A DNA stretch of 64,000 nucleotides, from assembly GCA_011523385.1 (NCBI GenBank), contig WTGX01000017.1:264940-328939 (forward strand). The letters run 5' to 3'. This document shows positions 8,249 to 17,369 of the stretch, piece by piece. Position numbers and translations under genes: made by a program. This DNA is from Nitrospira sp. (GTDB lineage: Bacteria > Nitrospirota > Nitrospiria > Nitrospirales > UBA8639). The notes beneath the pieces were generated by a model. That model was not told where the DNA came from, did no database searches, and saw only the letters and a list, made by a program, of their open reading frames with translations. How positions within the stretch are numbered: position 1 is the stretch's first letter; the number at the start of each line of letters is the position of its first letter.

Positions 8249-9541
8249 TTATTCTGTTCTTTGATCCATGGGCACATAGTCGATGTATGAGGGGCCGGTA
8301 TACAATTGTCGAGGTCTGCCGATCTTGAGGCGAGGTTCCTGCATCATCTCCCGCCAATGGGCGATCCAGCCCGGTAACCGGCCGATCGCAAACGCGACCG
8401 TGAACATGTTCACGGGAAATCCGATCGCCTTGTAAATCATCCCGCTGTAAAAATCGACGTTGGGATACAATTTATTCGAGACGAAAAAGTCGTCCTTGAG
8501 CGCCGCGTCCTCCAGGTTTTTGGCGACGTCCAGCAATGGATCATGAATGCCGAGAACTTCCAGGACTTGCTCGCAGGTCCGCTTTAAAATCCTGGCCCGG
8601 GGGTCGTAGTGTTTGTAGACGCGATGGCCGAATCCTGCCAGGCGAAAGGGATGGGTGCGGTCCTTGGCCAGTTCGATATATTTCCGCACGTTGTCGCCGT
8701 CGGCATGGATGGTTTCGAGCATCTCCATCACCTGTTGATTCGCGCCGCCGTGTCGCGGACCCCACAACGCATAGATGCCCGCGGACACGGACGCAAAGAG
8801 ATTCGCGTGCGACGAACCGACGAGACGCACCGTGGACGTCGAGCAATTTTGTTCGTGATCGGCGTGGAGGATGAACAACAGGCTCAAGGCCTTGCTCGCA
8901 ACGGCATTCACCGCGTATGGCTCGGAAGGTACCGAGAACATCATGCGGAGAAAATTGGAGCAATAGTCCAGCGCGTTATCGGGATAGACAAAGGGCTGTC
9001 CGATGGATTTCTTGTAGGAATAGGCTGCGATGGCCGGGATTTTGGCAAGGAGACGATGAGTGGATATTTCGACCTGTTGAGGGTCGGTTGGGTCGTGGCT
9101 GTCCTGGTAAAACGTCGAAAGCGCGCCGATCACGGCCGACAGGATGGCCATGGGGTGAGCGTCCTTGGGAAACCCGTCGTAAAAACGTTTCACGTCTTCG
9201 TGCAGGAGCGTGTGGCGGGTGATGGCGTTTGTAAATCGCTGATACTCGTGTTGGGTGGGCAGATTACCGTAAATCAGGAGGTAGGCGGTCTCCAAAAAAT
9301 TCGAGTGTTCGGCCAGTTGCTCAATGGGAATGCCGCGGTATCGAAGAATTCCTTGGTCCCCTTTGACAAACGTGATCCCGCTGGAACAGGAGGCGGTATT
9401 CACGTACCCGGGGTCAAAGGTGGTGAGTCCCGTTCGGGCGCGTAGCGTTGTGACGTCAAGGACCCGTTCACCTTCGGCTCCGGTAACAACGGGGAGTGCC
9501 GTGGTTTGGTCGTCAACGTGGAGCGTGGAAAGTTGTTTCAT
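8249..9541 (-). CDS. gltA: Citrate synthase
   Basis: This 430-residue protein is the usual length for bacterial type II (hexameric) citrate synthase. It condenses oxaloacetate with acetyl-CoA. The catalytic regions are visible: the first histidine in HADHEQNCSTSTVR, the second in GFGHRVYKHYDPRA, and the aspartate in DFYSGMIYKAIGFP. Substrate-binding arginines occur in GRLPGWIAHWREM and RPRQLYTG. A strong Shine-Dalgarno (AAGGAGG) lies upstream of the ATG at 9541. Together with the sdh genes it gives part of the TCA cycle. Its presence alone does not decide between oxidative and reductive operation. Confidence 0.96.
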   Translation of the reverse strand: MKQLSTLHVDDQTTALPVVTGAEGERVLDVTTLRARTGLTTFDPGYVNTASCSSGITFVKGDQGILRYRGIPIEQLAEHSNFLETAYLLIYGNLPTQHEYQRFTNAITRHTLLHEDVKRFYDGFPKDAHPMAILSAVIGALSTFYQDSHDPTDPQQVEISTHRLLAKIPAIAAYSYKKSIGQPFVYPDNALDYCSNFLRMMFSVPSEPYAVNAVASKALSLLFILHADHEQNCSTSTVRLVGSSHANLFASVSAGIYALWGPRHGGANQQVMEMLETIHADGDNVRKYIELAKDRTHPFRLAGFGHRVYKHYDPRARILKRTCEQVLEVLGIHDPLLDVAKNLEDAALKDDFFVSNKLYPNVDFYSGMIYKAIGFPVNMFTVAFAIGRLPGWIAHWREMMQEPRLKIGRPRQLYTGPSYIDYVPMDQRTE

Positions 9542-9707
9542 CCGAGAACCTCCTTGAGAACACGCAATGACTTGGCAGGGGGCCCTATTCTATTCTACCG
9601 GAAGCGTTTCCGGAGATGAGTATTGAACGGGGTCAAGGGGTTGCCGCCGAGGTAAAAACCTTGGTAGGTAACGTCTTGGCAATGGTTGAACGCTCTTCTC
9701 TCGCACG

Positions 9708-10181
9708 ATGATGCCTGACTACCTGATTACGTGGATTCACCTCGCCGCGGCTATCGCTCTCATCGGCGGATTGATATTTTCCCAATTCGTGCTGGCGCCG
9801 GCGGCAAGGGACACGGCAACCGATTCACGGTCTCGGGAAGTCGTTCGCCGGGCAGGCCGTCGCTTTCGAACCGTCGCGTGGGTCAGTCTTATTATTCTGA
9901 TCCTGACCGGCGCGTATCAGATGTTGAATGAAAGCGGCTCCGCCCGGATCGAAACTGCCTGGGGCGTGGTCTTGATGCTGAAGCTGTTCCTGTTCGCCAT
10001 CGCCTTCGGGCTCCTCCTCATTCACGACTTCATTATCGATCCCTATGCCCCGTCGTCTCAGGATACCTCACCATCGGCCTCCTCACCAACCGTCCCGGCC
10101 CGCGCCGATACCCTGCAAAAAGCCGCCATCGTGATGACCCTGGCCGTCCTGCTCGTGGCTTCGTATCTGGCGAAGATCTAG
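9708..10181 (+). CDS. CopD-like integral membrane protein
   Basis: This 157-residue protein has four predicted membrane spans (about residues 6-28, 55-73, 84-104 and 135-153). The first carries WIHLAAAIALIGGLIF, similar to copper-resistance D / DUF2269-type domains in which membrane histidines bind copper or heme. His11 and His105 lie in or near the spans. No copA or copC lies next to it, so a copper role is only a family-level suggestion. The 9542-9707 gap upstream shows no clear promoter. Confidence 0.65.
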   Translation: MMPDYLITWIHLAAAIALIGGLIFSQFVLAPAARDTATDSRSREVVRRAGRRFRTVAWVSLIILILTGAYQMLNESGSARIETAWGVVLMLKLFLFAIAFGLLLIHDFIIDPYAPSSQDTSPSASSPTVPARADTLQKAAIVMTLAVLLVASYLAKI

Positions 10182-10200
10182 GGCCGGGTTTGACAAGTTC

Positions 10201-11637
10201 TTAAGTCGCATCCCCGTGAACGTTCCCGACGCGGCGAATTTCGCCGCTCCTGATACGGGCAACGTACCCTTCGATCTCGCGTTTGACTTGAGGCCCCAGA
10301 ATATACAAGGTGATCACGTTGGGGATGGCCATGGCGAAAAACATCGAATCGGCGAATTCGATCGTCGCCTTCATGGAGACGACGGCGCCCGTCGACAAGA
10401 GCAGGCAGTAGACAATCTTGTACCCGAGTTCGGCCCGGTACGATTCACCCGCGAGAAAGGTCCAACATTTGACGCTGTAATAGGACCAGGTCAGCATCGT
10501 CGTATAGGCAAAGAGGACGACGGCGATTGCAAGGATTTTCGGAAACCACGGAAAGACGGAAGCATAGGCCGCCGACGTAATCTCAATCCCCGAAAGCCCC
10601 TGAATCTTGTAGGCCCCGGTGACGATCACAATGAGCGCGGTCATCGTACTGACCACAATCGTGTCGATAAACGGCTCGAGCAAGGCCACGAGTCCTTCGC
10701 TCGACGGTTCTCTCGTCTTCACGGCTGAATGCGCAATGGCGGCGGATCCGATACCAGCCTCGTTGGAATACGCGGCTCGTTGGAGGCCGATGATCATGGC
10801 GCCGATGACGCCGCCGCTCACCCCTTCCGGTGCGAAGGCTTCGACAAAGATGCTGACAAACGCTGCCGGCACCTGTTCGAGGTGCAGACAGAGGATAATG
10901 AAGCCGGCCGCCAGATAGACAAATGCCATCAGAGGAACGAGGGTCTGGGCGACCAGTCCGATCTTGCGGACGCCGGCGATGATCACAAGCCCGACCGCGA
11001 ACGCGATGACAATTCCGAACGCAAGGCCGTCCTGAAAGCCCGTGGCCTCGGAAAATTGGACAAAGGCCTGGTTGACCTGGAAGAGCGTAATACTGCCCCC
11101 GATGCCGAAAACGGCAAAGAGGAAGGCCAGGAAGACCCCAAGTCGCGCAAACCCGCGCTCCGCGAGCCCTTTATGAATGTAATACATTGGGCCTCCTGAG
11201 ACGGTGCCGTCGGCATTGATCCGGCGATAGGCGACGCCGAGCGTGCATTCCACCATCTTTGTCGCCATTCCGAGGAGGCCTGCCAGGATCATCCAGAACA
11301 TGGCGCCGGGACCGCCGATCGAAATGGCCACGGCGACTCCCGCGATGTTTCCGATGCCGACCGTTCCGGAGAGAGCGGCGCTTAACGCCTGGAAATGGGT
11401 GAGGTCGCCGGGTTCGTCGTCACGCGTGTACTGGCCGCGCACGATTCTCAGCGCCAAACCGAAGTAGCGGATATTCGGAAAGCGGAAATACAGTGAGAAC
11501 ATGAGGCCCGCCGTGATCAACCAAAAGGCGATCACCGGAACGTTAAGACCGGCGATATTGAGCGAAAAAAATATGACGTCGGAGATGACGCCCGTAATCG
11601 GCGAGATCGCTTCGTCGATTTGTTGGTCAAGGTTCAT
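10201..11637 (-). CDS. Alanine/glycine:cation symporter (AGCS family)
   Basis: This 478-residue protein has about ten hydrophobic spans. Family-typical stretches are ALSGTVGIGNIAGVAVAI with IGGPGAMFWM, then VSGGPMYYI, and later RAAYSNEAGIGSAAIAHS. AGCS transporters import alanine or glycine with sodium or protons across the inner membrane. The substrate here is inferred from family only. It converges on the CopD-like gene, with 19 nt between the stops. It stands alone and is not obviously part of the downstream ccm genes. Confidence 0.9.
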   Translation of the reverse strand: MNLDQQIDEAISPITGVISDVIFFSLNIAGLNVPVIAFWLITAGLMFSLYFRFPNIRYFGLALRIVRGQYTRDDEPGDLTHFQALSAALSGTVGIGNIAGVAVAISIGGPGAMFWMILAGLLGMATKMVECTLGVAYRRINADGTVSGGPMYYIHKGLAERGFARLGVFLAFLFAVFGIGGSITLFQVNQAFVQFSEATGFQDGLAFGIVIAFAVGLVIIAGVRKIGLVAQTLVPLMAFVYLAAGFIILCLHLEQVPAAFVSIFVEAFAPEGVSGGVIGAMIIGLQRAAYSNEAGIGSAAIAHSAVKTREPSSEGLVALLEPFIDTIVVSTMTALIVIVTGAYKIQGLSGIEITSAAYASVFPWFPKILAIAVVLFAYTTMLTWSYYSVKCWTFLAGESYRAELGYKIVYCLLLSTGAVVSMKATIEFADSMFFAMAIPNVITLYILGPQVKREIEGYVARIRSGEIRRVGNVHGDAT

Positions 11638-11727
11638 GGGAGGAATCAGGCCATTGGGTAGTCGGCGATGCCAGCGACAAACACTGTCCGCTCATCGCTC
11701 TCGCGGTTTGAGGAACCCTCGGGCAGA

Positions 11728-12648
11728 CTAAAACGGCGTCTCTCCGTTACGCAATTTGGCGAGGGCTTGTTTGACGAATTCGGCGTCCTGGCTGCCGGGA
11801 TCCAGGTTCTTGTACGCGGTGGCCCAAAATTCTTCGGTTTCCCGGTATCGCTTCAAATACCAGAGGGCCAATCCTTTATACCAATTCACCCCGGGTTCGT
11901 TGGGACGATCCACCAACACGCGGTCGAAATGCTCGAGCGCGGCTTTAAAGAGTTTGGGGTCGTCGAATTTCCGTTCTTCGATCATGATGACGCCCAGGTT
12001 GTAATGCGCTTCATGATTGCGAGGGTCCAGTTCCAGGACCTTCTCGTAAGCGTTTTTCGCGCCGTCCATACGTTGCAGGACCATGTAAGAGCGGCCGGCC
12101 ATCATCTGGCCTTGCACGTCATCGGGGTTTTCTTTGAGTCTGGCTTCCAAGCGCGCGACCATTTCCCGCGGATCGGGTATTTGACCTGTACGTTCGGTTT
12201 GGATGCCCACGAGCCGGTTGATGGTACGCCATTGCAGAAAACCGTAGGTCCCGACCGACAATATGACTACGACCAGGCTGACTGCGATCGCCGGTCCCCA
12301 GGCACTCCCTGGTTGCCCTGCCTGTTCGGTGGCCGACGACGACCGGCCGGTGGCGGCAAGGGCTTCGAGTCGATCCAGGACACCCAGCAGTCGCTGCTCG
12401 TCCGTGGCTTTCAAGCGTTCGTAATCCTCCTGTTCCAACCGGCCTTGCGCCAATTCGACGTCGAGTTCCTGAAGTGACTGGAGGAGGACCTCGCGTTCGA
12501 CGGAAAGATCGACCCGCTCCTGATCTTCCTCGGCTTCCCGGTTAATCAACTCAGGCGCCGTAGGGTCTTTCCGCCAAAAGGGAGAAGAAATCGCGGCAAT
12601 GACCCCTGCGAGGATCGTGAGACAGACAAAGTAGAAAATGGTCGACAT
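11728..12648 (-). CDS. ccmI: Cytochrome c maturation TPR protein CcmI (apocytochrome chaperone)
   Basis: This 306-residue protein begins with a membrane span (residues 2-20). A charged helical segment with the CcmI-type REVLLQSLQELDVELAQGRL pattern follows, then a second span near residue 120. A C-terminal TPR region covers about 165-290 (AGRSYMVLQRMDGAKNAYEK, then HYNLGVIMIEERKF). CcmI binds apocytochrome c and delivers it to the CcmF/CcmH heme ligation complex. It lies downstream of ccmH on the same strand but is separated from it by about 1.2 kb holding hicAB and a nuclease-like gene, so it may now be transcribed separately. Confidence 0.85.
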   Translation of the reverse strand: MSTIFYFVCLTILAGVIAAISSPFWRKDPTAPELINREAEEDQERVDLSVEREVLLQSLQELDVELAQGRLEQEDYERLKATDEQRLLGVLDRLEALAATGRSSSATEQAGQPGSAWGPAIAVSLVVVILSVGTYGFLQWRTINRLVGIQTERTGQIPDPREMVARLEARLKENPDDVQGQMMAGRSYMVLQRMDGAKNAYEKVLELDPRNHEAHYNLGVIMIEERKFDDPKLFKAALEHFDRVLVDRPNEPGVNWYKGLALWYLKRYRETEEFWATAYKNLDPGSQDAEFVKQALAKLRNGETPF

Positions 12649-12727
12649 GCAATGTTTCCGAGAAACGTGTGGCGCGTGGAATGGCTAACGGGAATTCATT
12701 GTGGTGAAAGGCTGGCCTTCAAAAATA

Positions 12728-12756
12728 TTGAATCTTTTTGAAATTGTGTATATATA
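12728..12756 (+). promoter_or_regulatory. Possible promoter of hicAB
   Basis: TTGAAT (12728-12733) is followed 15-17 nt later by TATATATA (from 12749). If the -10 lies at 12751-12756, transcription would begin at about 12763, almost on the hicA start codon, implying a nearly leaderless hicA mRNA. The match is by eye only. Confidence 0.3.
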
Positions 12757-12950
12757 TGCACATGGAAACAAAAACCGAGAAGATCAAACACAGGCTGGAA
12801 CAGGACGGGTGGTCTTTGACGCGCCATGGCTCCGGGCATGACATTTACCGGCATCCTCACATCAAGGGCATTATTACCTTGCCCAGACACAAGACGGTAT
12901 CGCCGGGCGTTGCCCGTTCCATTGCCAGGAAAGCGGGGTGGCCTGAATAA
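12756..12950 (+). CDS. hicA: HicA family mRNA interferase toxin
   Basis: The frame offers ATG at 12756 or 12762 (a TTG at 12738 is also open); the product is about 62-64 residues. HicA toxins are small double-stranded-RNA-binding-fold RNases with one catalytic histidine. Here the segment LEQDGWSLTRHGSGHDIYRHP carries the family glycine and histidine pattern, followed by ITLPRHKTVSPGVARSIARKAG. It is followed after 24 nt by hicB, the usual toxin-first order. The cassette is inserted in the opposite orientation within the ccm operon, between ccmH and ccmI. Confidence 0.88.
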   Translation: MHMETKTEKIKHRLEQDGWSLTRHGSGHDIYRHPHIKGIITLPRHKTVSPGVARSIARKAGWPE

Positions 12951-12974
12951 CCACCCTGAAAGGAGAACGGCATC

Positions 12975-13358
12975 ATGAGGTATCCCGCAGTAATCGATGG
13001 CAAAAAAGGCGCTTATGGCGTGACGTTTCCCGACCTGCCCGGCATCGTCGCCATGGGAAAAACGCTTGACGAAGCCCTGGTAAACGCCGAGGAAGCGTTG
13101 CGCGATTATGTAGTCGAGACCGAGAAGGACGGAGAGACGATCACGCCGCCCAGTGTGCTCGAACGGGTGAAAACCCCTGCAGGGTGTCTGCTGGTGTCCG
13201 TTCCATTGCTCCGTCTCTCGGGTCGGAGCGTGCGCGCCAATATGCTGCTGGATGAGGGCGTGGCCGCCTTCATCGCCAGCGAGGCGCAAAGGCGTGGTAT
13301 GACCCGAACAGCCTACGTGGAATGGATGACCCGGCGCATCGCGCAAATGGGCGGATAG
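12975..13358 (+). CDS. hicB: HicB family antitoxin
   Basis: This 127-residue protein starts with the HicB partial RNase H-like domain (YPAVIDGKKGAYGVTFPDLPG, then GKTLDEALVNAEEAL). It ends with a ribbon-helix-helix DNA-binding segment (about residues 70-115; RSVRANMLLDEGVAAFIASEA). The C-terminal part should repress the hicAB promoter and the N-terminal part neutralise HicA. A good ribosome binding site (AAAGGAG) precedes the ATG. All key parts look intact, so the pair is likely functional. Confidence 0.9.
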   Translation: MRYPAVIDGKKGAYGVTFPDLPGIVAMGKTLDEALVNAEEALRDYVVETEKDGETITPPSVLERVKTPAGCLLVSVPLLRLSGRSVRANMLLDEGVAAFIASEAQRRGMTRTAYVEWMTRRIAQMGG

Positions 13359-13402
13359 AAACCGCACGCGGGAAGCCTCACTCGCTGTCGGATTTGGTAG
13401 TT

Positions 13403-13804
13403 TCATCTTGCATACTGGGCCATATGTTCCTTTAATTTTTTAGTCATACGAGGCCAACTATAAGCTCCGTGGGACTTCCAACTGTCTGAATCCTTTATTA
13501 ATTTAAGCTCCTTTTCTTCAAGAACTTCATCATGCGGGTATATATAGCATTCCCCTTTTTCTCTAAAGGCAATGTAAATATTTTTGTTGATGTATTTTTT
13601 CATAAACGTCAGTCGTCCCTTGAGTTGAACTTTCAGAAACGTGTTACCATCAATGTGACAGGCGATAAAATCAGCCCCTTCCCAATCGTCGCTTAGGCGT
13701 ATGCAGTTATAACCATAGTCGGCTAACACTGCTGCTACCTTTTGGAAATTAAAATTCTCCTTTTGCCGAGGCTTTAAATCCTTAGAATTTATACGCTTAA
13801 ACAT
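13403..13804 (-). CDS. Hypothetical protein with PD-(D/E)XK-like segment
   Basis: The ATG at 13804 has GGAAGGAAA upstream and is preferred over the longer frame that begins inside the ccmH 3' end. The product is 133 residues and lysine-rich. The segment WEGADFIACHIDGNTFLKVQLKGR resembles the D...(E/Q)xK core of PD-(D/E)XK nuclease folds, with Asp and Gln-Leu-Lys. It has no recognised family name. AT content is clearly above that of the surrounding ccm genes, which suggests recent transfer together with the neighbouring hicAB. It may be a stand-alone nuclease or a host-takeover remnant. Confidence 0.65.
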   Translation of the reverse strand: MFKRINSKDLKPRQKENFNFQKVAAVLADYGYNCIRLSDDWEGADFIACHIDGNTFLKVQLKGRLTFMKKYINKNIYIAFREKGECYIYPHDEVLEEKELKLIKDSDSWKSHGAYSWPRMTKKLKEHMAQYAR

Positions 13805-13857
13805 ACGATTTCCTTCCTGCTGACGTGACTTCGGATAAGCACCGGCTTGCCGGGAGT

Positions 13858-14328
13858 TTATTCCCATCTATCCTGGTGCAATTCCCGCTCAATTCGGCGC
13901 CGGGAGGTTTCATCGAGCGTGGGAGGTGGCTGAGGTTCGGGGGTGCGCGTCACCCATCCCTTGACTTCTCTCCAGAGCAGGACTCCGCCGCCGAACAGCA
14001 ATAGGAACGGCGCCAACCAGATCAGCCAATTGATCCCCTGTTTCGGGGGCTCCATCATGATGTAATCGCCATAACGGCTGTGAAAGTACGCCCGGATTTC
14101 CTCGGTGGATTGGCCTTGCACCACGCGTTCTCGGATGGCGTCACGCATCTGATGGGCCAGGGGCGCGCCCGATTCCCAAATGTTCTCGGTCTGGCACACG
14201 GTGCATCGAAGCGTCTTGGCGATCTCGCGCACCTTTTGATCGATCTCCGTTTCATCCACGACTTTGGCCAGGCCGTCGGTGGAGGAGACAAGACACAGAA
14301 GGATCAGAATTGGGGAAAAACGGAACAT
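13858..14328 (-). CDS. ccmH: Cytochrome c maturation protein CcmH (CycL type)
   Basis: This 156-residue protein has an N-terminal signal or anchor, the conserved LRCTVCQ motif (Cys42 and Cys45) and a C-terminal membrane span (about residues 100-118). CcmH reduces apocytochrome CXXCH cysteines in the periplasm together with CcmG before heme ligation by CcmF. The gene follows ccmG with no gap. The tail after the last span, rich in prolines and charges, lies in the cytoplasm by prediction. Downstream, the operon is interrupted by the nuclease-like gene and hicAB. Confidence 0.92.
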   Translation of the reverse strand: MFRFSPILILLCLVSSTDGLAKVVDETEIDQKVREIAKTLRCTVCQTENIWESGAPLAHQMRDAIRERVVQGQSTEEIRAYFHSRYGDYIMMEPPKQGINWLIWLAPFLLLFGGGVLLWREVKGWVTRTPEPQPPPTLDETSRRRIERELHQDRWE

Positions 14329-14904
14329 TCAGGTGGCCTGCCCTGAGCGGAGCGAACGGGTGTCCGCCCTTTGCAATAAAGGTGTCAGAACGTTTTTCGT
14401 CAGATTGGTATACACGTTGTCCACGATCGGGCCGATCCATTTGTGGCGGATGATACCCTGCTTGTCGATGACGAACGTTTCCGGCACGCCGTAGACGCCG
14501 AAATCGATAGCTAACGCGCCTTTGACGTCTTGCATGTGCGGGAAACTCGACCCGTAGCGTTGCAAATACGCGCGTGCCTTGGGGATCTCATCCTGGTAGT
14601 TGATCCCCAGCATCACGAATTCGGGATGATCTTTAAACTCGTCGTACAGTCTCAGCAGGTTCTCGTGCTCGACCTTGCATTCCTGACACCAGGAGGCCCA
14701 GAAGTTCACGACGATGACCTTGCCTTTGTATTGTTCGGAGGACAACGGTTCGCCGGATTCCACGTTGGGACCTTCGAACACGGGGGCGCGGGTGTCCACC
14801 AGGACCGGTGGAATATGCCGCGGGTCGCCCCACAGTCCCTGGTAAAACAACGAAAGCAGGGCCAGGAGCACGACGAGAATGGTGATCTGCGTGGTACGAG
14901 TCAT
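14329..14904 (-). CDS. ccmG: Thiol:disulfide interchange protein CcmG/DsbE
   Basis: This 191-residue protein has one N-terminal membrane span (residues 6-22) and a periplasmic thioredoxin fold with the active site WASWCQEC (Cys73 and Cys76). The usual CcmG motif is WCxxC with proline nearby; Gln-Glu between the cysteines is acceptable. A cis-proline context appears at GVPETFVIDKQG. It reduces CcmH or apocytochrome. The last residues (TRSLRSGQAT) are encoded by GCCCTGAGCGGAGCGAACGG-type sequence shared with the R3 repeat, so the C-terminus seems to have been extended by repeat DNA. It directly precedes ccmH. Confidence 0.93.
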   Translation of the reverse strand: MTRTTQITILVVLLALLSLFYQGLWGDPRHIPPVLVDTRAPVFEGPNVESGEPLSSEQYKGKVIVVNFWASWCQECKVEHENLLRLYDEFKDHPEFVMLGINYQDEIPKARAYLQRYGSSFPHMQDVKGALAIDFGVYGVPETFVIDKQGIIRHKWIGPIVDNVYTNLTKNVLTPLLQRADTRSLRSGQAT

Positions 14905-14928
14905 GACGAAATCAAACCATTCCTCTCC

Positions 14929-16878
14929 CTATTCATCACGTTTTCGTGGCCGGAAGATGTTGAGCAAGACCCCGAGCCCCATGATGCCGCCGCCACCCCA
15001 CACCCACAGGATCAGGGGATTGATCACGCCCCGGGCGACCGCCACGCCGTCTGCGGAGACGTCCGGCATGGTGAGAAATATATGCCCCATGTTTTTTGCG
15101 TAAATCGCGGATTCGGTCGTCGGGGTCTGTGAAGCATCGTACACGCGCTTCTGAGGACGTAATTTGGTCAGCAGCGTGTCGCCTTCATACACTTCAAACA
15201 CGCCTTCCTGCGCGCTCCAGTTTTTCCCTCGTACGTCGTGAATCCGTTCGAGTTTCACCCGGTAGTCGTCGATGACGAACTCATCCCCGACGCGGAGCGA
15301 GACAACCTTTTCGGTTTGATACACGGTCGAGGCAATAATGCCGATGACCAGGACCAGCACGCCGACGTGCGTCACGAGGCCAGAGTAGCGGCGTTGATTG
15401 GAGGTGAAAGCCGACAGAAAACCCTTCAGCAGGTTGATGGACTCCCTGCGGGCGTACAGCGAGGAAATTTTGCCGACGTCGATAAAAATGGCTGCGCCCG
15501 AAAAACCCACGACGAATGCGCCGGTCAAGGCAAAGAAACTGCGGATACCGAGGGCGAACAACACGACGGTGGCGAGCACTCCCACCACGACCGGGATCAG
15601 AAAGTTTTTCTGCAAACTGGCCCGGGAGGCCTTGCGCCAGGGAATATAGGGGCCGACCCCCATCAAAAACAGGAGCCCGAGCGCGGTCGGCATGAACACC
15701 GCGTTGTAATACGGCGGGCCCACCGTGACCTTTGCTCCTTGCCAGGTTTCGATCATGAGCGGGTACAGGGTGCCCAGAAAGACGGTGGCCGCCGCCACCA
15801 GGAAGAACAGGTTATTGAAGAGAAACACCGACTCCCGTGAAACCATGGAATCCATTTCGATCTGACTTTTCAATTTGTTGGCTCTCAGCATCAGGGACCC
15901 GAAGGCTATGCCGATGATCATGGTCACGAAAATCAGGATGTACAACCCCCGTTCCGGGTCTGTGGCAAACGTATGCACCGACGTCAGGACGCCGCTTCGC
16001 ACCAGGAACGTGCCGATCAGCGAAAGCGAAAACGTGACGATGATGAGGAACAGGTTCCAGACCTTGAACATCTTCCGCTTTTCCTGAACCATCACGGAAT
16101 GCAGGAAGGCGGTCCCGACCAGCCACGGCATAAACGAGGCGTTCTCCACCGGGTCCCATCCCCAGTAGCCGCCCCAGCCCAATTCGTAATAGGCCCAGTA
16201 GCCGCCCAGGAGAATCCCCGTGGTCAGGCACACCCACGCGAAGATCGTCCACCGTTGGGTCACCTTGATCCATTCCTCGCCCAGCCGGCCGGAGAGCAAG
16301 GCCGCCATGGCAAAGGAAAAGGGAATCGAAAACCCCACGTAGCCCATGTACAGCATCGGCGGGTGCATGACCATGGCCGGGTCCTGGAGCAACGGGTTCA
16401 GATCCTTGCCGTCCGGTGGGGCGGGGATCAGCCGGTCGAAGGGGCTCGAGAGAAAGAGAATCAGGAGCAGGAATCCCAGGATGACGAGGCATTCCATGCC
16501 GATGAGGTACGGCATGATGGCCGGCTGGGTTCGCCAATGGAGCCACACGGCAATCGTGCTGAACGCGGACAGGATAAAGACCCACAGCAGCAGGGAGCCT
16601 TCATGGCCGCCCCAGACGGCCGCGATGGTGTAAAACAAGGGGAGTTGTGAATTTGAAGTGGTGGCGACGTAGTGGACGGAAAAGTCGCGAGCCAGAAACG
16701 AATAGATCAACGCGGCCATGCCCACGGACAGCAGAATGAAAATGAGCGTCAGGGCCATGCGCCCGGCGCGGACCCAGTCCGCATCGCGCGTCCGGAGCGC
16801 CAGACCGGACGACACGATCCCGAACACCGAGAGCACCAACGCGATAACAACGGAAAAATGTCCGATTTCGATGATCAC
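14929..16878 (-). CDS. ccmF: Heme lyase subunit CcmF
   Basis: This 649-residue protein is a polytopic membrane protein with about 15 spans. The WWD-type domain is shown by WGGHEGSLLLWVFIL near the start and GWGGYWGWDPVENASFMPW near residue 240. Family histidines appear in MVMHPPMLYMGY and LTSVHTFATDP. CcmF joins heme to reduced apocytochrome c in the periplasm. A large periplasmic loop precedes the last span. Length and motif order match complete CcmF. It lies between ccmE and ccmG in canonical System I order. Confidence 0.95.
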   Translation of the reverse strand: MIIEIGHFSVVIALVLSVFGIVSSGLALRTRDADWVRAGRMALTLIFILLSVGMAALIYSFLARDFSVHYVATTSNSQLPLFYTIAAVWGGHEGSLLLWVFILSAFSTIAVWLHWRTQPAIMPYLIGMECLVILGFLLLILFLSSPFDRLIPAPPDGKDLNPLLQDPAMVMHPPMLYMGYVGFSIPFSFAMAALLSGRLGEEWIKVTQRWTIFAWVCLTTGILLGGYWAYYELGWGGYWGWDPVENASFMPWLVGTAFLHSVMVQEKRKMFKVWNLFLIIVTFSLSLIGTFLVRSGVLTSVHTFATDPERGLYILIFVTMIIGIAFGSLMLRANKLKSQIEMDSMVSRESVFLFNNLFFLVAAATVFLGTLYPLMIETWQGAKVTVGPPYYNAVFMPTALGLLFLMGVGPYIPWRKASRASLQKNFLIPVVVGVLATVVLFALGIRSFFALTGAFVVGFSGAAIFIDVGKISSLYARRESINLLKGFLSAFTSNQRRYSGLVTHVGVLVLVIGIIASTVYQTEKVVSLRVGDEFVIDDYRVKLERIHDVRGKNWSAQEGVFEVYEGDTLLTKLRPQKRVYDASQTPTTESAIYAKNMGHIFLTMPDVSADGVAVARGVINPLILWVWGGGGIMGLGVLLNIFRPRKRDE

Positions 16879-16907
16879 GGGATTTTTTTACAGGGGTCGC
16901 GGCAGCT

Positions 16908-17369
16908 TCATTCCACCAACGATTTCATGAAATCCTTGCGGGGCAGTTCCACGCCCGCGCGTTTCAATTCAATGGGCATATAGTCTTCGGAATGTTTGGC
17001 CATGATCAGGTTTGATTCGAATCGATGTTCGCCGGACCAATACCCCTCGACCACGGCACCCTGGCCTTCTTTAAACAGGTCAGGCGGGATGCCTTCGAAG
17101 GTGACGGGAATCGTCGCCTCCCCATCGGTCAACTGGAAGATCAGCCCCAGTCGATCGGGATACGTTTCCAGGCTCCCTTCGACGACCATGCCGCCCACGC
17201 GCACCTTTTTCTGATAGTAGTCGGTGGAAAAGGCCTTCACTTCGGAGGGGGTAAAAAAGTATACCACGTTCTCCCCGAAGTTCCCCAGGGCAAGGTAGCC
17301 CAAGGCTCCGCCCACCAACAGGAGGCTGACCACCATACCGACTTTTTTCTTTCCCATTGCGTTCGTCAC
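16908..17369 (-). CDS. ccmE: Heme chaperone CcmE
   Basis: This 153-residue protein has an N-terminal anchor (residues 9-28), an OB-fold and the heme-binding HxxxY motif as His126-Ser-Glu-Asp-Tyr130, followed by MPIEL. The histidine binds heme covalently before transfer to CcmF. The start is GTG at 17369, overlapping the preceding stop by 4 nt; an ATG four codons later is an alternative. The order ccmC, ccmD-like, ccmE, ccmF is canonical. Confidence 0.94.
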   Translation of the reverse strand: MTNAMGKKKVGMVVSLLLVGGALGYLALGNFGENVVYFFTPSEVKAFSTDYYQKKVRVGGMVVEGSLETYPDRLGLIFQLTDGEATIPVTFEGIPPDLFKEGQGAVVEGYWSGEHRFESNLIMAKHSEDYMPIELKRAGVELPRKDFMKSLVE

